Below, piece after piece: positions 1 to 9,301 of a stretch of DNA of 64,000 nucleotides (the stretch's first letter is position 1; every line of letters starts with the position of its first letter). The position numbers and the translations under genes are program-made. The DNA comes from Arthrobacter sp. U41. GTDB lineage: Bacteria > Actinomycetota > Actinomycetes > Actinomycetales > Micrococcaceae. Under the pieces are notes generated by a model that saw only the letters and a program-made list of their open reading frames with translations, did not search any database and was not told the origin of the DNA. The stretch spans positions 2,232,001 through 2,296,000 of the forward strand of contig NZ_CP015732.1 in NCBI RefSeq assembly GCF_001750145.1. The letters are read 5' to 3'.

Positions 1-180
1 GTAGTAGGCGTCGGCTGCGGCGATGGCGGCGCCTTCATGGCGGACGGCGGAGAAACGAAGGCCCAGCTTCTCAGCGGCGTCCAGGAAGTAGACGTTTCCG
101 TTGCCCATGACACCGAAGAGATCGGTGAGATAGCTGCTGAGAACCTGTGCCACGCGGCCGGAGACGGTGAGTGAAGTCAT
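1..180 (-). CDS. Thiamine-diphosphate-dependent enzyme, N-terminal fragment (runs off window)
   Basis: Only the first 60 codons are in the window, read on the minus strand from an ATG at 178-180. The peptide starts MTSLTVSGRVAQVLSSYLTD and continues with LFGVMGNGNVYF and RHEGAAIAAADAY. This is the usual start of the ThDP-binding N-terminal domain of acetolactate-synthase-like and 2-oxoacid decarboxylase enzymes, where the Glu of the RHEG motif activates the cofactor. The exact substrate cannot be told from this piece. It lies beside an Lrp regulator, an aminotransferase and an amino-acid permease, which would fit amino-acid or 2-oxoacid breakdown; that link is inference. Confidence 0.7.
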   Translation of the reverse strand, partial: MTSLTVSGRVAQVLSSYLTDLFGVMGNGNVYFLDAAEKLGLRFSAVRHEGAAIAAADAYY

Positions 181-299
181 GCAGCAATTTTGTGTGCTGG
201 GTCACGAATCAGCAAGAGAGTTGTTTTTGATTGGTATTTTTGGCAGTTGAAAGTGGTTCGAAGTGAAAATAGGCACGCTTGTGGTGTGGGTCATGCGTA

Positions 300-803
300 T
301 TAGTCGGCGGGGCGGGATTCCTGCTCCGAGAGCCGGGCCAGGAGGCCGTCGTAACGCGGCGGCATGAGTTCCAGCACGGAAATGGCGGTGCTGGTCCGCT
401 GGATGCCGTCGATTTCCAGGATCTCATTGGTAATGCGGTAGAGGTCGGCCGTGCCGCGGGCCACCACCTTGGCCATGAGGTCCGCATCCCCGGTGGTGGC
501 GTGCACCTCGATGACCTCCGGGATTGCTGCTAGCCCGTCTTCCACCGCTCCGGTCCTCGTCTGGCTGATGGACAACGAAAGGAAGGCCATGAGCTCATAG
601 CCCAGCGCGGCGGGGTCCAGCCTGCGGCTGAAGGATCGGAGGGCGCCGCTGCGCTCGAGCCGCGCCAGCCGGGCATGGACGGTGTTCCGTGCGACGCCAA
701 GCGCCCGCGAGAGTGCCAGGGCGCTGGCCTCGGGATCCTTGTCCAGGGCCAGGATGATCCTGCCGTCGAGGGAATCCAGGGTGCGAGGGCTCGGAATGGT
801 CAT
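300..803 (-). CDS. Lrp/AsnC family transcriptional regulator
   Basis: A 167-residue protein with the normal Lrp layout. An N-terminal winged helix-turn-helix spans about residues 9-60 (LDGRIILALDKDPEASALAL and ALGVARNTVHARLARLERSG). A C-terminal RAM/ACT-like ligand domain follows, with VHATTGDADLMAKVVARGTA. It is divergent from the aminotransferase gene starting at 897, and the 93-bp gap holds both promoters, so it probably controls the aminotransferase and permease in response to an amino acid. The ATG at 801-803 is preceded by no strong ribosome site. The effector is unknown. Confidence 0.9.
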   Translation of the reverse strand: MTIPSPRTLDSLDGRIILALDKDPEASALALSRALGVARNTVHARLARLERSGALRSFSRRLDPAALGYELMAFLSLSISQTRTGAVEDGLAAIPEVIEVHATTGDADLMAKVVARGTADLYRITNEILEIDGIQRTSTAISVLELMPPRYDGLLARLSEQESRPAD

Positions 804-896
804 ATTTTCACCGCAGACAGTAGAAGTTGAGCAGAAGTCCCAATGGAATGAGGGTATCTTGCATTGTGGGGCGGGTCACAATCATGATCGTTCCTC

Positions 897-1994
897 ATGA
901 CCCATGATCAGCTCCTGACCGCACCGGACACAGCGTTTCCCACCCTTCGTGGCGCTGTGGCCGGACTTCCGTCCTACGTCCCGGGCCGGCGGAGCGCCGG
1001 CCTGGACATTGCAGCCCTCGCTAGCAACGAAAGCCACTACGAGCCGCTGCCGGCGGCCGCCGCTGCGGTGACCGAAGCGGCCGGCACCATGAACCGCTAC
1101 CCGGACAGTACCGCCGTCGAACTCCGCGAACGGCTCGCCCGGCACCTGGGCGTCACCGCCGGGGAGGTCGCGGTGGGGCCCGGCAGTGTGGGGGTCCTCC
1201 AACAGATCATCACCGGACTGTGCGACGCCGGCGATGAAGTGATCTTCGCCTGGCGCTCCTTCGAGGCGTACCCCATCCTGGTTGAGCTGGCCGGCGCCCG
1301 GCCGGTCCGCATCCCGCTGGACGACGCCGAGGGCCACGACCTCGAGGCCATGGCCGCGGCCGTCACTGACCGCACCAAGGTGATCCTGCTCTGCACTCCC
1401 AACAACCCCACCGGCGTGCCGATCAGCCACGAGCGCATCGAGGCCTTCCTGCAGTCCGTCCGTTCCGACATCCTCGTGGTGGTCGACGAGGCCTACGTGG
1501 AGTACGCCGAAGCGGGCAGCGGCCCCGATTCCCTGTCGCTCTACCGCCAGCACCCGAACGTCTGCATCCTGCGCACCTTCTCGAAGGCCTACGGACTCGC
1601 CGGCCTGCGCGTGGGCTACGCCGTGGCGGCGCCGGCCATCGCCGAGGGACTGCGCCGCACCGCGCTTCCCTTTTCGGTGAGTGCGCTGGCCCAGAAGGCT
1701 GCCATCGCGTCGCTGGACGCCGGAGAAGAGATGGAATCGCGGGTGACAGCCGTCAGGCAGGAGCGCGCCCGGATGGCCGCGCAGCTGGAAGCGCAGGGCT
1801 GGAAACTGCAGCCAAGCCAGGGCAACTTCCTGTGGATCCGCGCAGATAACAGCCTCCGGGCGAGGCTGGTGGACGCGTTCGACCGCGCAGACATCCTGGT
1901 CCGGGCGTACCAGGGCGACGGCGTGCGGATCACCGTTGCCGATCCCGCCTCCAACGATCGCGTGCTCCGGCTCCTGGCAGCCCACGCTGCTTAG
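897..1994 (+). CDS. PLP-dependent aminotransferase, HisC-like (class I/II fold)
   Basis: A 365-residue fold-type I aminotransferase of the histidinol-phosphate aminotransferase group. Visible motifs are the substrate/PLP region around residues 60-110 (NRYPDSTAVELRERLARHLG), the PNNPTG motif, the VVVDEAYVEY strand carrying the PLP-binding Asp and Tyr, and the Schiff-base lysine in RTFSKAYGLAGLRVGYAV near residue 230. It is followed 52 bp later by an amino-acid permease and preceded by a divergent Lrp regulator, so it is more likely an aromatic or branched amino-acid transaminase for catabolism than part of histidine synthesis; no other his gene is near. The ATG at 897 has little Shine-Dalgarno signal and may be read from a leaderless or near-leaderless mRNA. 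Confidence 0.88.
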   Translation: MTHDQLLTAPDTAFPTLRGAVAGLPSYVPGRRSAGLDIAALASNESHYEPLPAAAAAVTEAAGTMNRYPDSTAVELRERLARHLGVTAGEVAVGPGSVGVLQQIITGLCDAGDEVIFAWRSFEAYPILVELAGARPVRIPLDDAEGHDLEAMAAAVTDRTKVILLCTPNNPTGVPISHERIEAFLQSVRSDILVVVDEAYVEYAEAGSGPDSLSLYRQHPNVCILRTFSKAYGLAGLRVGYAVAAPAIAEGLRRTALPFSVSALAQKAAIASLDAGEEMESRVTAVRQERARMAAQLEAQGWKLQPSQGNFLWIRADNSLRARLVDAFDRADILVRAYQGDGVRITVADPASNDRVLRLLAAHAA

Positions 1995-2046
1995 CAACCA
2001 CTGACCCGAATCCCCATCCGTTCCACCAACAACCAGAGGACTCCCC

Positions 2047-3459
2047 ATGGAACAACAGACAAAGACGTCTGGCCGCGCACTGGGCGCCGCACTCAAACCC
2101 CGCCAGCTCACGATGATGGGCCTCGGAAGCGCCATCGGCGCGGGCCTGTTCATCGGCTCCGGCGCCGGCATCCAGGCTGCCGGCCCGGCCGTGCTGATCT
2201 CCTACCTCGTGGCAGGCACCCTTATCATCCTGGTGATGTGGGCCCTCGGCGAGATGGCCGCCGCCAATCCGGACAGCGGCGCCTTCTCCGTCTATACCGC
2301 CAAGGCCTACGGGCCGGTGGCCGGCGCCACGGTGGGCTGGCTCTGGTGGCTGCAGCTCGTGGTGGTCATCGCCGCCGAAGCGCTCGGCGCGGCAGGCCTG
2401 CTGGCCACCATCTTCCCGGCCCTGCCGGTGTGGCTGATGGCCTTCGTGTTCATCGTGCTGCTCACCGCCGTGAACCTCACCAGTGTGAAGAACTTCGGCG
2501 AGTTCGAGTTCTGGTTCGCCCTGCTCAAGGTGGCAGCAATCGTCGGGTTCCTCCTGGTGGGCGCTGCGCTGCTCTTCGGCTGGCTGCCGGGCGTGCAGTC
2601 GCCGGGCCTGTCCAACTTCACGGGTGCCGGGTTCGCGCCCAGCGGTTTTGCCGGGATTGCGACGGCGCTTTTCGTGGTGGCGTTCGCGTTCGGCGGCACT
2701 GAGATTGTCTCCGTGGCGGCAGCTGAGACCGCCGAACCTGCCCGCAGCGTGAAGAAAGCGGTCCGCACGGTGCTGTGGCGCATCCTGGTTTTCTACATCG
2801 GTTCCATCTTCATTATTGCGGCCGTGGTTCCCGTGGGTTCGGCGGGGCTGAAGAGCCCGTTCGCTGCCGTGTTGGAGGCCGCCGGCATGCCCGGCGCAGC
2901 CACCGCCATCACCCTGGTGGCCGTCGCAGCGCTGCTCTCGGCCCTCAACGCCAACCTCTACGGTGCGTCACGGATGGCGTACTCCCTCGCGGAGCGGGGT
3001 GAAGCACCACGCCTGCTTGCCTCGGTGTCCAAGGCGCGGGTCCCGGTTGTCGCAGTCCTGGCCAGCGTTGCCTTCGGTGTTGTCACGGTTGTGCTGGAAC
3101 TGGCCTTCCCCGAAATGGTCCTTCCCGTCCTGCTCAACATCGTGGGTTCAACGTGCCTGCTGGTATGGACCTCCGCGCTGCTCGCCCAGCTCGCATTGCG
3201 CCTCCGCGCCGACCGCGAGGGAACGGAGCTTCCCCTGCGGATGCCGGGCTTCCCCTGGCTCACGGTGTTCGGTCTGGTCATCCTCGCGGCGATCTTCACG
3301 GTGGGATTCATCGGCGAGGATTCCCGTCCCCAGCTCCTGAGCACGTTCGCACTCGTGGCACTTCTGGCGGTGGCGAACTGGATGCATCACCGGAACGGGA
3401 AGGTTTCGCCGGTTGTCGAATCCTCGGAGCGTGCCAAGGAGCCGGTGCTCATCGACTGA
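2047..3459 (+). CDS. APC-family amino-acid permease
   Basis: A 470-residue polytopic membrane protein with about 12 hydrophobic segments. TM1 carries the APC signature GLGSAIGAGLFIGSGAGIQ near residue 27-45, where the GSAIGAGLF glycines bind the amino-acid backbone. It also has the conserved GEMAAANPDSGAFSVYTAKA loop and GGTEIVSVAAAETAEPARSV in TM6. This is the amino-acid transporter (AAT, GABA/aromatic-type) subgroup. The start ATG at 2047 has a good AGAGGA ribosome site 6 nt upstream. It lies in one direction with the aminotransferase, 52 bp apart, suggesting uptake and transamination of the same amino acid. Confidence 0.92.
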   Translation: MEQQTKTSGRALGAALKPRQLTMMGLGSAIGAGLFIGSGAGIQAAGPAVLISYLVAGTLIILVMWALGEMAAANPDSGAFSVYTAKAYGPVAGATVGWLWWLQLVVVIAAEALGAAGLLATIFPALPVWLMAFVFIVLLTAVNLTSVKNFGEFEFWFALLKVAAIVGFLLVGAALLFGWLPGVQSPGLSNFTGAGFAPSGFAGIATALFVVAFAFGGTEIVSVAAAETAEPARSVKKAVRTVLWRILVFYIGSIFIIAAVVPVGSAGLKSPFAAVLEAAGMPGAATAITLVAVAALLSALNANLYGASRMAYSLAERGEAPRLLASVSKARVPVVAVLASVAFGVVTVVLELAFPEMVLPVLLNIVGSTCLLVWTSALLAQLALRLRADREGTELPLRMPGFPWLTVFGLVILAAIFTVGFIGEDSRPQLLSTFALVALLAVANWMHHRNGKVSPVVESSERAKEPVLID

Positions 3460-3950
3460 ATCAGGGGCTGTGGACCCACCTCGTGGGTTCGGTGCACGCG
3501 GAGGGCGCGTCCGGTCGGGCCGGGCGTGCCCTCCGCAATGCTTTGCCGAGCTGGCCATGCTGACCATAGAATCGGCCAGTTCGGCTGCGCCTCTCTCGTT
3601 GGGCGCACGACTGCGGACCGCCGCCACCGCTGCTCCGGATGCGTGGCCGGCCACAACGCTAGATAAACAAGCTCCACCTCGGTCCTGCGAACTACCCTGT
3701 AAGTCGTCACTTCTTCGGGGTTCACAGTGAAGACGGGCTGGGACTTCTCACCTGAGCTGCTAAAGTCTTCCTCCGCGGGCAGATGGTTTCCCACGGAAGC
3801 TGGCCTATAGGGCGGCGATACGGCGTCACCAAGAGCGCTGATTTCGGAATGTCCCGATTCTCGCGAAGCTGTGCGTTCCATGAGTGGCGAGCTCCCGTAC
3901 TGCAGTTGTGGCGGCGGCAGAGGCGTAAAACATCGGGATGCCTTCAGGGC
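3460..3950. other. Non-coding stretch after the permease with a GC-rich hairpin
   Basis: I see no supportable gene here; the short open frames on both strands lack recognisable sequence. Just downstream of the permease is a perfect 9-bp inverted repeat, GCGGAGGGC at 3498-3506 and GCCCTCCGC at 3528-3536. It could act as a transcription terminator, although no T-tract follows. The rest, to 3950, has lower GC than its flanks and may be remnant DNA. Confidence 0.5.
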
Positions 3951-4289
3951 TCATGCGGTTGGCTGCAGCGAGGTGTTCAGGAGCAGGCCCGAGGTAACTT
4001 CGCTATTGGCGTCGGGCATGAAAATGAAGCGTGACTCCGACTTCACAGCCGCCACGAAGCTTTCCCATTCCCACCGCACAACCTGCACCGAGTTTCCGTG
4101 GCGACTTGGAATCCACTCATGTTCCCGAGCAGCCTCCGATAAGAGCTCAAAGAGGACTTCATCAACGTCTGAGGCGAAGGCGCCCGCACAAACACTAGAA
4201 ATGACGTCCCACGAGTCGAGATTCTCTGGGTCAAAATAGCCCAATCCGGTAGGACCTGGTCCGGGTGCCTTCAATTTCCTAATAACCAC
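3951..4289 (-). pseudogene. Truncated small protein, possibly a HEPN/RES-type remnant
   Basis: A 112-residue frame from a GTG at 4289. It is acidic and looks like real protein: GYFDPENLDSWDVISSVCAG, VDEVLFELLSEAAREHEWIP and RWEWESFVAAVKSESRFIFM. The W-x2-F-x3-VK-x3-RF-x-F pattern resembles the segment that joins the N-terminal domain to the RES toxin domain in HEPN/RES proteins, but the RES NAD-cleaving domain itself is absent. I therefore read it as a fragment of a toxin-like gene in the scarred region, with low certainty. It could instead be an intact small hypothetical gene. Confidence 0.35.
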
Positions 4290-4329
4290 GCAACTCTATG
4301 AGGTCCTGTCTCGCTGGCAGTCTCCACGC

Positions 4330-4905
4330 CTAAAAGCTCGCCACACACCAAGCGACGTTTCGTTGGTGGTGAGCAAGAACCACCGCTTGGACATCCTGCG
4401 CAGGATGACATACTTCAACCACACGTCCAGCTTCGCCACCATCTCCGCCGGCGCCGCCATCGCCGCGTACTCGTTCCTCGAGTTCGACGCTGTCACCGCC
4501 GTCACCGAGGAGACCGTCGAACCGCGCAAGAACATGCCGCGCGCCATCATGCTCATCGCCCTGATCGGCGGCATCATCGTGACGGTGTCCTACGTGATCC
4601 ACCTGGTCAGGCCCGGCGGTGTATTTGAGGACTCGGCCTGCACGGCCAGGTCCATCGCACTGCAGATCGGAGGGCAGCTGTTCAGTGCCGTGTTCCTCGC
4701 CGACCTGGTGGTGGCGCAGTCCGCCTCCGCTGTCGCGGCGCAGGGCAGTGCCTCCCGCCTGCTGCACGCGATGGACCAGGACTCCGTGCGGTCCAAGGCG
4801 GTCTTCGGCCGGCTCAGCGAGAAGTTCCACACCCCGTGATGAACCTGATTTTCACGGTTATTGTCGAACTGATCGCGATCTTACGTCCAACGAAATGGCC
4901 ATAGC
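4330..4905 (+). pseudogene. APC amino-acid permease remnant (5' part missing, frameshifted 3')
   Basis: The frame from about 4330 encodes only an internal permease segment: VSAGAAIAAYSF-like text (ISAGAAIAAYSFLEFDAV), TEETVEPRKNMPRAIMLIAL, two hydrophobic segments, and SASRLLHAMDQDSVRSKAVFG. These match TM6 to TM9 of the APC superfamily. The frame stops at 4837-4839, but the next frame continues the homologous text (VMNLIFTVIVELIAI) to a stop near 4905, so there is also a frameshift. TM1-TM5 and the substrate-binding GSAIG motif are missing. It is not a copy of the intact permease at 2047-3459. It marks a deletion or insertion boundary at the left edge of the defence-gene region. Confidence 0.8.
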
Positions 4906-5153
4906 AACCGCACTGGACGCGGCGTGCAACGCTGTCCGGAGAGCGCGCTCGGTGCGAGCCCTCCGTTCTCAGAACCCCGTCTATACCGGGCCGAGCTTCC
5001 GGAACCCGTCCTGCACGTCGTTCTGTCAGGGCTTTGGGCCCGCTACACCGGACATCGGAGCTGCCCCAACATTTCCGGTGCCAACTCGGCCGGATAGGCT
5101 TCCAAGACGCGCCAGGGTGTGCCAGGCGCTGGCCGGAACCAGAGGACACCCCT

Positions 5154-6527
5154 ATGCGATTGATTTCCCGCTCCCGATTCGATGCGCTTGCGGCTTATGC
5201 TCGCGCCCCAATGGCTGTGTTCGTTATGGAGGAACTTGCTTGGTTTGAGGATGCTGACGGCAGTATTCTTTCGACTATTGTCTTCGACAGGACAGACGGT
5301 GATTATGGGGTGATTATCCTTGCTAGGGACCTGAATGACCGGTTTCGATGGATTAGCGGGACTCATTCGCACGGGACCCCGGAGCAGGCAGTAATGGCAC
5401 TGAGTCTTCGGCTCAACAAGATTGGCCCAGACCTGGCCGCGATGCGCATACAGGGCGACGAGACTGGCCAGCCGGTCGACTTCTTTGCACCTCTAGCTAT
5501 TGAAGAGAAGCTCCACGAGGACTTCCTCCATTTAGCCTCGGATAAAGGATTCTCAGCTGCACGAGGCATCATCAGCGCCATGATGCGGTGGAACAAAGAC
5601 ATTGACGGAAACTTTGTGGAGCAGTTTCAAACCACCGGATTTGATGCGCGTCTATGGGAACTATATCTTTTTGCTGCTCTAACTGAAGCCGGCCTGTTTG
5701 TGGGTCGGCCTACACCCGCGCCCGACTTTCTTGCGACGGGACCTCTTGGAGAATTTGCCATGGAAGCAACCACCATCAACCCCAGCGTGGGACCTGGCGG
5801 GAAGCCAGCAGCGTCGCAAAAGCCGAGCAGTGAAGCAGAAATAGGACCTTACGTCCATGAGTATCTCCCCATCAGGTATGCAGGACCTCTGACTGCCAAA
5901 TTGCGCAAGGAGTACTGGAAAAAGCCAGCAGCGGCTGGGAAGCCGCTAGTGTTTGCCATCCAGGACTTTCACGACACGATGTCTATGACATATAGCGGAA
6001 CTGCCCTGGAAACTTACCTTTATGGATATAAGCACGAGGCCAAGAAGGACTCCGAAGGCGGCCTTACAATTGTGCCTATCCCCGTTACTGAGCATAAGTG
6101 GGGGGAGAAGAAAGTCCCATCTGGATTTTTCTCACTCCCGGATGCAGAGAACGTCAGCGCGGTTATCTTCAATAGCAGCGCGACGCTCTCCAAGTTCAAT
6201 AGAATGGGAGTTGGCGCAGGCTTCGGGTCTGACGACGTCGTACTCATTCGTCGGGGATATTTCGCGGACTCTAATCCGGATGCGTCAAGCCCCAAGCCCT
6301 ATGTTCACTTCGTCACGCAAGAGGATACGGAGACTTGGATTGAGGGCATGGACGTATATCACAATCCAAGGGCCGCTCACCCCTTTGACCCCGACCTGCT
6401 TCCGGGCGCGTCCCACCATCGGTTAGTCGAGGGTGGAGGGATAGAAACCGTCTCTCCACGTTGGAAACCACTGCAGTCGCGGACGTCGATTCTGACATTG
6501 ACAGGAAGCGATGGGCAGGTGAAGTAG
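5154..6527 (+). CDS. Conserved uncharacterised protein, possible PD-(D/E)XK nuclease fold
   Basis: A 457-residue soluble protein. I chose the ATG at 5154 because AGAGGA precedes it by 7 nt and the upstream in-frame extension is low quality. It resembles a family often listed only as hypothetical: [20 protein letters not shown] near the start, [20 protein letters not shown] about residue 160, then [20 protein letters not shown] about 190. The order WELYL, then PDF, then a hydrophobic strand with E-A-T is what a PD-(D/E)XK core would show (Glu, Asp, Glu-x-Thr in place of Lys), so a nuclease is possible but unproven. No signal peptide or membrane segment. GC and codon use are lower than in the neighbours, and it sits beside restriction and helicase genes, so a defence role by transfer is plausible. 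Confidence 0.55.
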   Translation: MRLISRSRFDALAAYARAPMAVFVMEELAWFEDADGSILSTIVFDRTDGDYGVIILARDLNDRFRWISGTHSHGTPEQAVMALSLRLNKIGPDLAAMRIQGDETGQPVDFFAPLAIEEKLHEDFLHLASDKGFSAARGIISAMMRWNKDIDGNFVEQFQTTGFDARLWELYLFAALTEAGLFVGRPTPAPDFLATGPLGEFAMEATTINPSVGPGGKPAASQKPSSEAEIGPYVHEYLPIRYAGPLTAKLRKEYWKKPAAAGKPLVFAIQDFHDTMSMTYSGTALETYLYGYKHEAKKDSEGGLTIVPIPVTEHKWGEKKVPSGFFSLPDAENVSAVIFNSSATLSKFNRMGVGAGFGSDDVVLIRRGYFADSNPDASSPKPYVHFVTQEDTETWIEGMDVYHNPRAAHPFDPDLLPGASHHRLVEGGGIETVSPRWKPLQSRTSILTLTGSDGQVK

Positions 6528-7179
6528 CCGCATCATGATTCTCACGAGTAGAGGCCTCGTGACTGGTGGTGGTGGTTGACGAGGACCGCAGTTTCTTTAC
6601 AAGGGGAAGACAATCATGAGTATTGCTCAGAGGCGTCTAAGCCCCGGGCGCCGCTGCCACAGCCTGGCGAACAGCAATCGCGTGTCGAGCGGGTCGAGCG
6701 TTGCTATTCCACGCCTACAGAACTAGCGCGTCCCGGACCCGAGCCACGGCGGCTCCAGGCCCGTGTATCCAATAATTCTGGGCCGCGAGATAGCACATCA
6801 GTCGCAACTGGACCGACAGTTGTGCGACCTAGAGCTACGCAAGGAGCCGACGCGGACACCGTCCAGCCGCAGCCCCAGCAGTCCTCCGTCAACAGGCTGC
6901 GGGCACAGGGGGCATTGGGTTGGAGAATCGGCAGCCTGTTGACGTGGATGGCCCTGAACCGGACAGGGAAAGCATTCCAGCCGTCGACCGCCAGGACTCA
7001 TCGGCACGGCCAAACGGAGCACAGTGCACCTGCTTCCGGTCCTGGACGGCGGAGACCGCGGCGCTCTGGTACCTGCTGCGGATCTGGCAGTCAGTGATCC
7101 TGCGACTATCGAGCAGGTCGCGGCGCTATAGTTGCCATCAACCTAAATCAGTGGTCTGCCGCATTCTTGTACGGGGGAA
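6528..7179. other. 652-bp stretch without a supportable gene
   Basis: Several overlapping frames exist here but none is convincing. One, starting at ATG 6616 behind a GGGGAA-type ribosome site, gives 36 residues and stops. Further along the same frame, past stops, protein-like text appears (PVYPIILGREIAHQSQLDRQ near 6760 and LDGGDRGALVPAADLAVSD near 7040). This suggests a decayed gene rather than an active one. It could also be untranslated leader for the restriction gene at 7180. Confidence 0.35.
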
Positions 7180-8206
7180 ATGATGTCACCAAGGGAAAAC
7201 ACTCTTGAAGCGCACGAATTACCGTTGCGTTCAATCTTTGACGATGATTTTCGGTTCACTATTCCCGACTATCAGCGTCCGTACTCGTGGACGCGCGACC
7301 AGGCCGGGCAGCTACTCGACGACCTCCTCACCGCGCTAGGCGAGCGAAACGCGTCGTCGGAGTCGGGAGATCCGTACTTTCTGGGGTCGCTAGTCCTCGT
7401 CAAGAAGAAGGGGCGTCCTGCTGCTGAAGTGATTGACGGCCAACAGCGGCTTACTACACTCACACTCCTTTTTGCTGTGCTGGCACATCTTGCGGAGAGC
7501 TCGGAAGAGAAGACCTCGTATATGAAGCGGATACAGCAGCCAGGAGACGTAGTTGCGGGAACGAGGGCGGAGGCCCGCCTGAAGCTTCGAGCCCGGGATC
7601 GCGAATTCTTTACTAAATTCGTCCAGTCACCTGACGGTATTGGTCTCCTTGTATCCCTCCCTGACCATCAGGTACTTGATGGAAGTGTCCAACGCCGTCT
7701 TCGGGACAACGCATCGTTGTTCGTGGAAATCCTCAAAACGAAGACGAGTGCTGAGCGCTTAAGTTTAGGGTCGTTGCTCGTCAACGAGACGTTTCTAGTG
7801 GTCGTCAGTACCTCCACTGAGGACAGCGCACACAGAGTGTTCAGCGTGATGAATTCCCGCGGTCTGCAACTGTCGCCAGCCGACATATTCAAGGCGCGAG
7901 TCATAGGATCCATCGACGAATCCAAGCGAACCGAATACTCCACCAAGTGGGAGGATGCAGAAGAACAGCTCGGCCAGGAGCCATTCGCAGATCTGTTCTT
8001 GCATCTTCGTACAATATTCGTTCAGGAGCGGGCAAAGCAGTCCTTGCTAAAAGAATTTCAAGAGGTTCTCAATAGCCAGTTTTCGGGCGAAGCCGGAAAA
8101 TTCGTCGATGATGTCCTTGTGCCTTATGCGTCGGCTTTTGAACAAGTTCGGGATGCTTCCTTTTCTGGCTCAACACATGCACCAAGCATTAACCAGAAGA
8201 TCCGCC
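7180..8206 (+). pseudogene. GmrSD-type DUF262 restriction protein, 5' half (interrupted by IS30 element)
   Basis: Encodes the N-terminal DUF262 (GmrS/ParB-like NTPase) domain of a type IV, modification-dependent restriction enzyme. Visible motifs are FTIPDYQRPYSW near residue 30, EVIDGQQRLTTLTLLFAVL near 84 (the DGQQR nucleotide-binding signature) and VFSVMNSRGLQLSPADIFKA near 218. The real coding sequence is cut after position 8206 by an insertion sequence; the local frame then runs 11 codons into the element and stops at 8241. The other half resumes at 9302. Joining 8206 to 9302 restores one open frame of 677 codons plus stop. As it stands the protein lacks its nuclease domain, so it is probably inactive. 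Confidence 0.92.
8204..8206. repeat. Left copy of 3-bp target-site duplication (GCC)
   Basis: GCC lies immediately outside the left end of the IS30-family element and is repeated at 9299-9301 immediately outside the right end. IS30-family elements commonly duplicate 2-3 bp on insertion. Removing the element and one copy restores the reading frame of the DUF262/DUF1524 gene. Confidence 0.85.
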
Positions 8207-9298
8207 GGCGGTGTCATACCCTCGAAGCAACAACACGTTGAATAGAGGGGTTGCCGGTGGCGCGCAGGGCGTTGACTTTTTCGGATCGGGCGGATATCGC
8301 GGTGGGGCTTCAGGCCGGTAAAACGGACCGGCAGATCGGGTCCGATATCGGCCGGGACCACACGATCGTGTGGCGTGAACGGCGGCGGAATTCCACCAAG
8401 ACCCGTGGCTACCGCCCTGTCACCGCAGACGTGAGGGCGGAGCGGAAACGCAGCCGTCCGCAGGCCCGGAAGATGGACACCGATCCTGTCCTCGCGGCAC
8501 GGGTGAAGGCTGACCTGTTCCGGTCCAGGACGCCGCGGCAGATCGCCGGGCGCTTGCGTTTGGAAGCCACGGAGACCAGCGTTGAGACCATGGTTAAATC
8601 TCCTGACGCGCAAGGCCGGACCGTCTCCCACGAGGCCATCTACCGGTGGATCTACGCCCTGCCCAAGGGCGAGCTGGCGAAGTCCGGGATCCTGCTGCAG
8701 TCCAAACGAACCAAGCGAAAAACCCGCAAGCCGTTGGGTGAGCGGACAGGCGGGAGGATCATCGGCATGGTCAGCATCGATGACCGCCCGGAAGAGGCCG
8801 CGGACCGGCGGGTTCCAGGGGCGTGGGAAGGGGATCTCGTGGTCGGCAAGGCCGGCAGGACCGCTGTGGCCACGCTGGTGGAGCGGAACAGCAGATTCCT
8901 GATCATGCTCGGCCTTCCCGACGGCAAAAAGTCTGCAGGACTGGCCGATGTGCTGATCGAGAAAGTCAATGACCTGCCGGCACTGATGCGCGGATCCCTG
9001 ACCTGGGACCAGGGCACCGAAATGGCCCGCCACGCCCAGCTGACACTCGCCACGGACCTGCCCGTGTACTTCGCCCACCCGCACTCACCGTGGGAGCGGC
9101 CCAGCAACGAAAACACCAACGGCCTCATCCGGGAATACCTGCCCAAAGGCGAAGTCCTTCCCAGCCACCAGCCGTTCCTGGACTCCATCGCCGATGAACT
9201 CAACGACAGACCACGCGCCGTCCTGGGCTACTTCACACCGAGGGAAGTATTCACCAAGCTACTCAACGACGACGTTGCTAAGACGGGTTGACACCGCC
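8207..9298 (+). mobile_element. Complete IS30-family insertion sequence (1092 bp)
   Basis: The ends are imperfect inverted repeats: GGCGGTGTCA at 8207-8216 matches the complement of TGACACCGCC at 9289-9298, and the similarity extends inward to about 25 bp with 20 matches. It is flanked by a GCC duplication (8204-8206 and 9299-9301). One transposase gene fills the element. The intact ends, intact transposase and exact duplication indicate a recent insertion into the restriction gene, possibly still mobile. Confidence 0.93.
8257..9291 (+). CDS. IS30-family transposase
   Basis: A 344-residue DDE transposase. The N-terminal helix-turn-helix (ADIAVGLQAGKTDRQIGSDI, residues 10-30) matches the IS30 end-binding domain. 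The integrase core carries the first Asp in GAWEGDLVVGKAGRTAVATL, the second in LTWDQGTEMARHAQLT, and the Glu in SPWERPSNENTNGLIREYLP. The conserved W-E-R-x-x-N-E-N-x-N-G-L pattern is an IS30 hallmark. The GTG at 8257 is chosen because GAGGGG lies about 6 nt upstream; an in-frame TTG at 8251 is too close to it. All catalytic residues are present. Confidence 0.95.
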   Translation: MARRALTFSDRADIAVGLQAGKTDRQIGSDIGRDHTIVWRERRRNSTKTRGYRPVTADVRAERKRSRPQARKMDTDPVLAARVKADLFRSRTPRQIAGRLRLEATETSVETMVKSPDAQGRTVSHEAIYRWIYALPKGELAKSGILLQSKRTKRKTRKPLGERTGGRIIGMVSIDDRPEEAADRRVPGAWEGDLVVGKAGRTAVATLVERNSRFLIMLGLPDGKKSAGLADVLIEKVNDLPALMRGSLTWDQGTEMARHAQLTLATDLPVYFAHPHSPWERPSNENTNGLIREYLPKGEVLPSHQPFLDSIADELNDRPRAVLGYFTPREVFTKLLNDDVAKTG

Positions 9299-9301
9299 GC
9301 C

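Noticed and set aside
6576..7097. 173-codon frame before the restriction gene
   Set aside because: Low-complexity Arg/Pro/Ser/Gln-rich product, no ribosome site, and overlapping frames look equally plausible.
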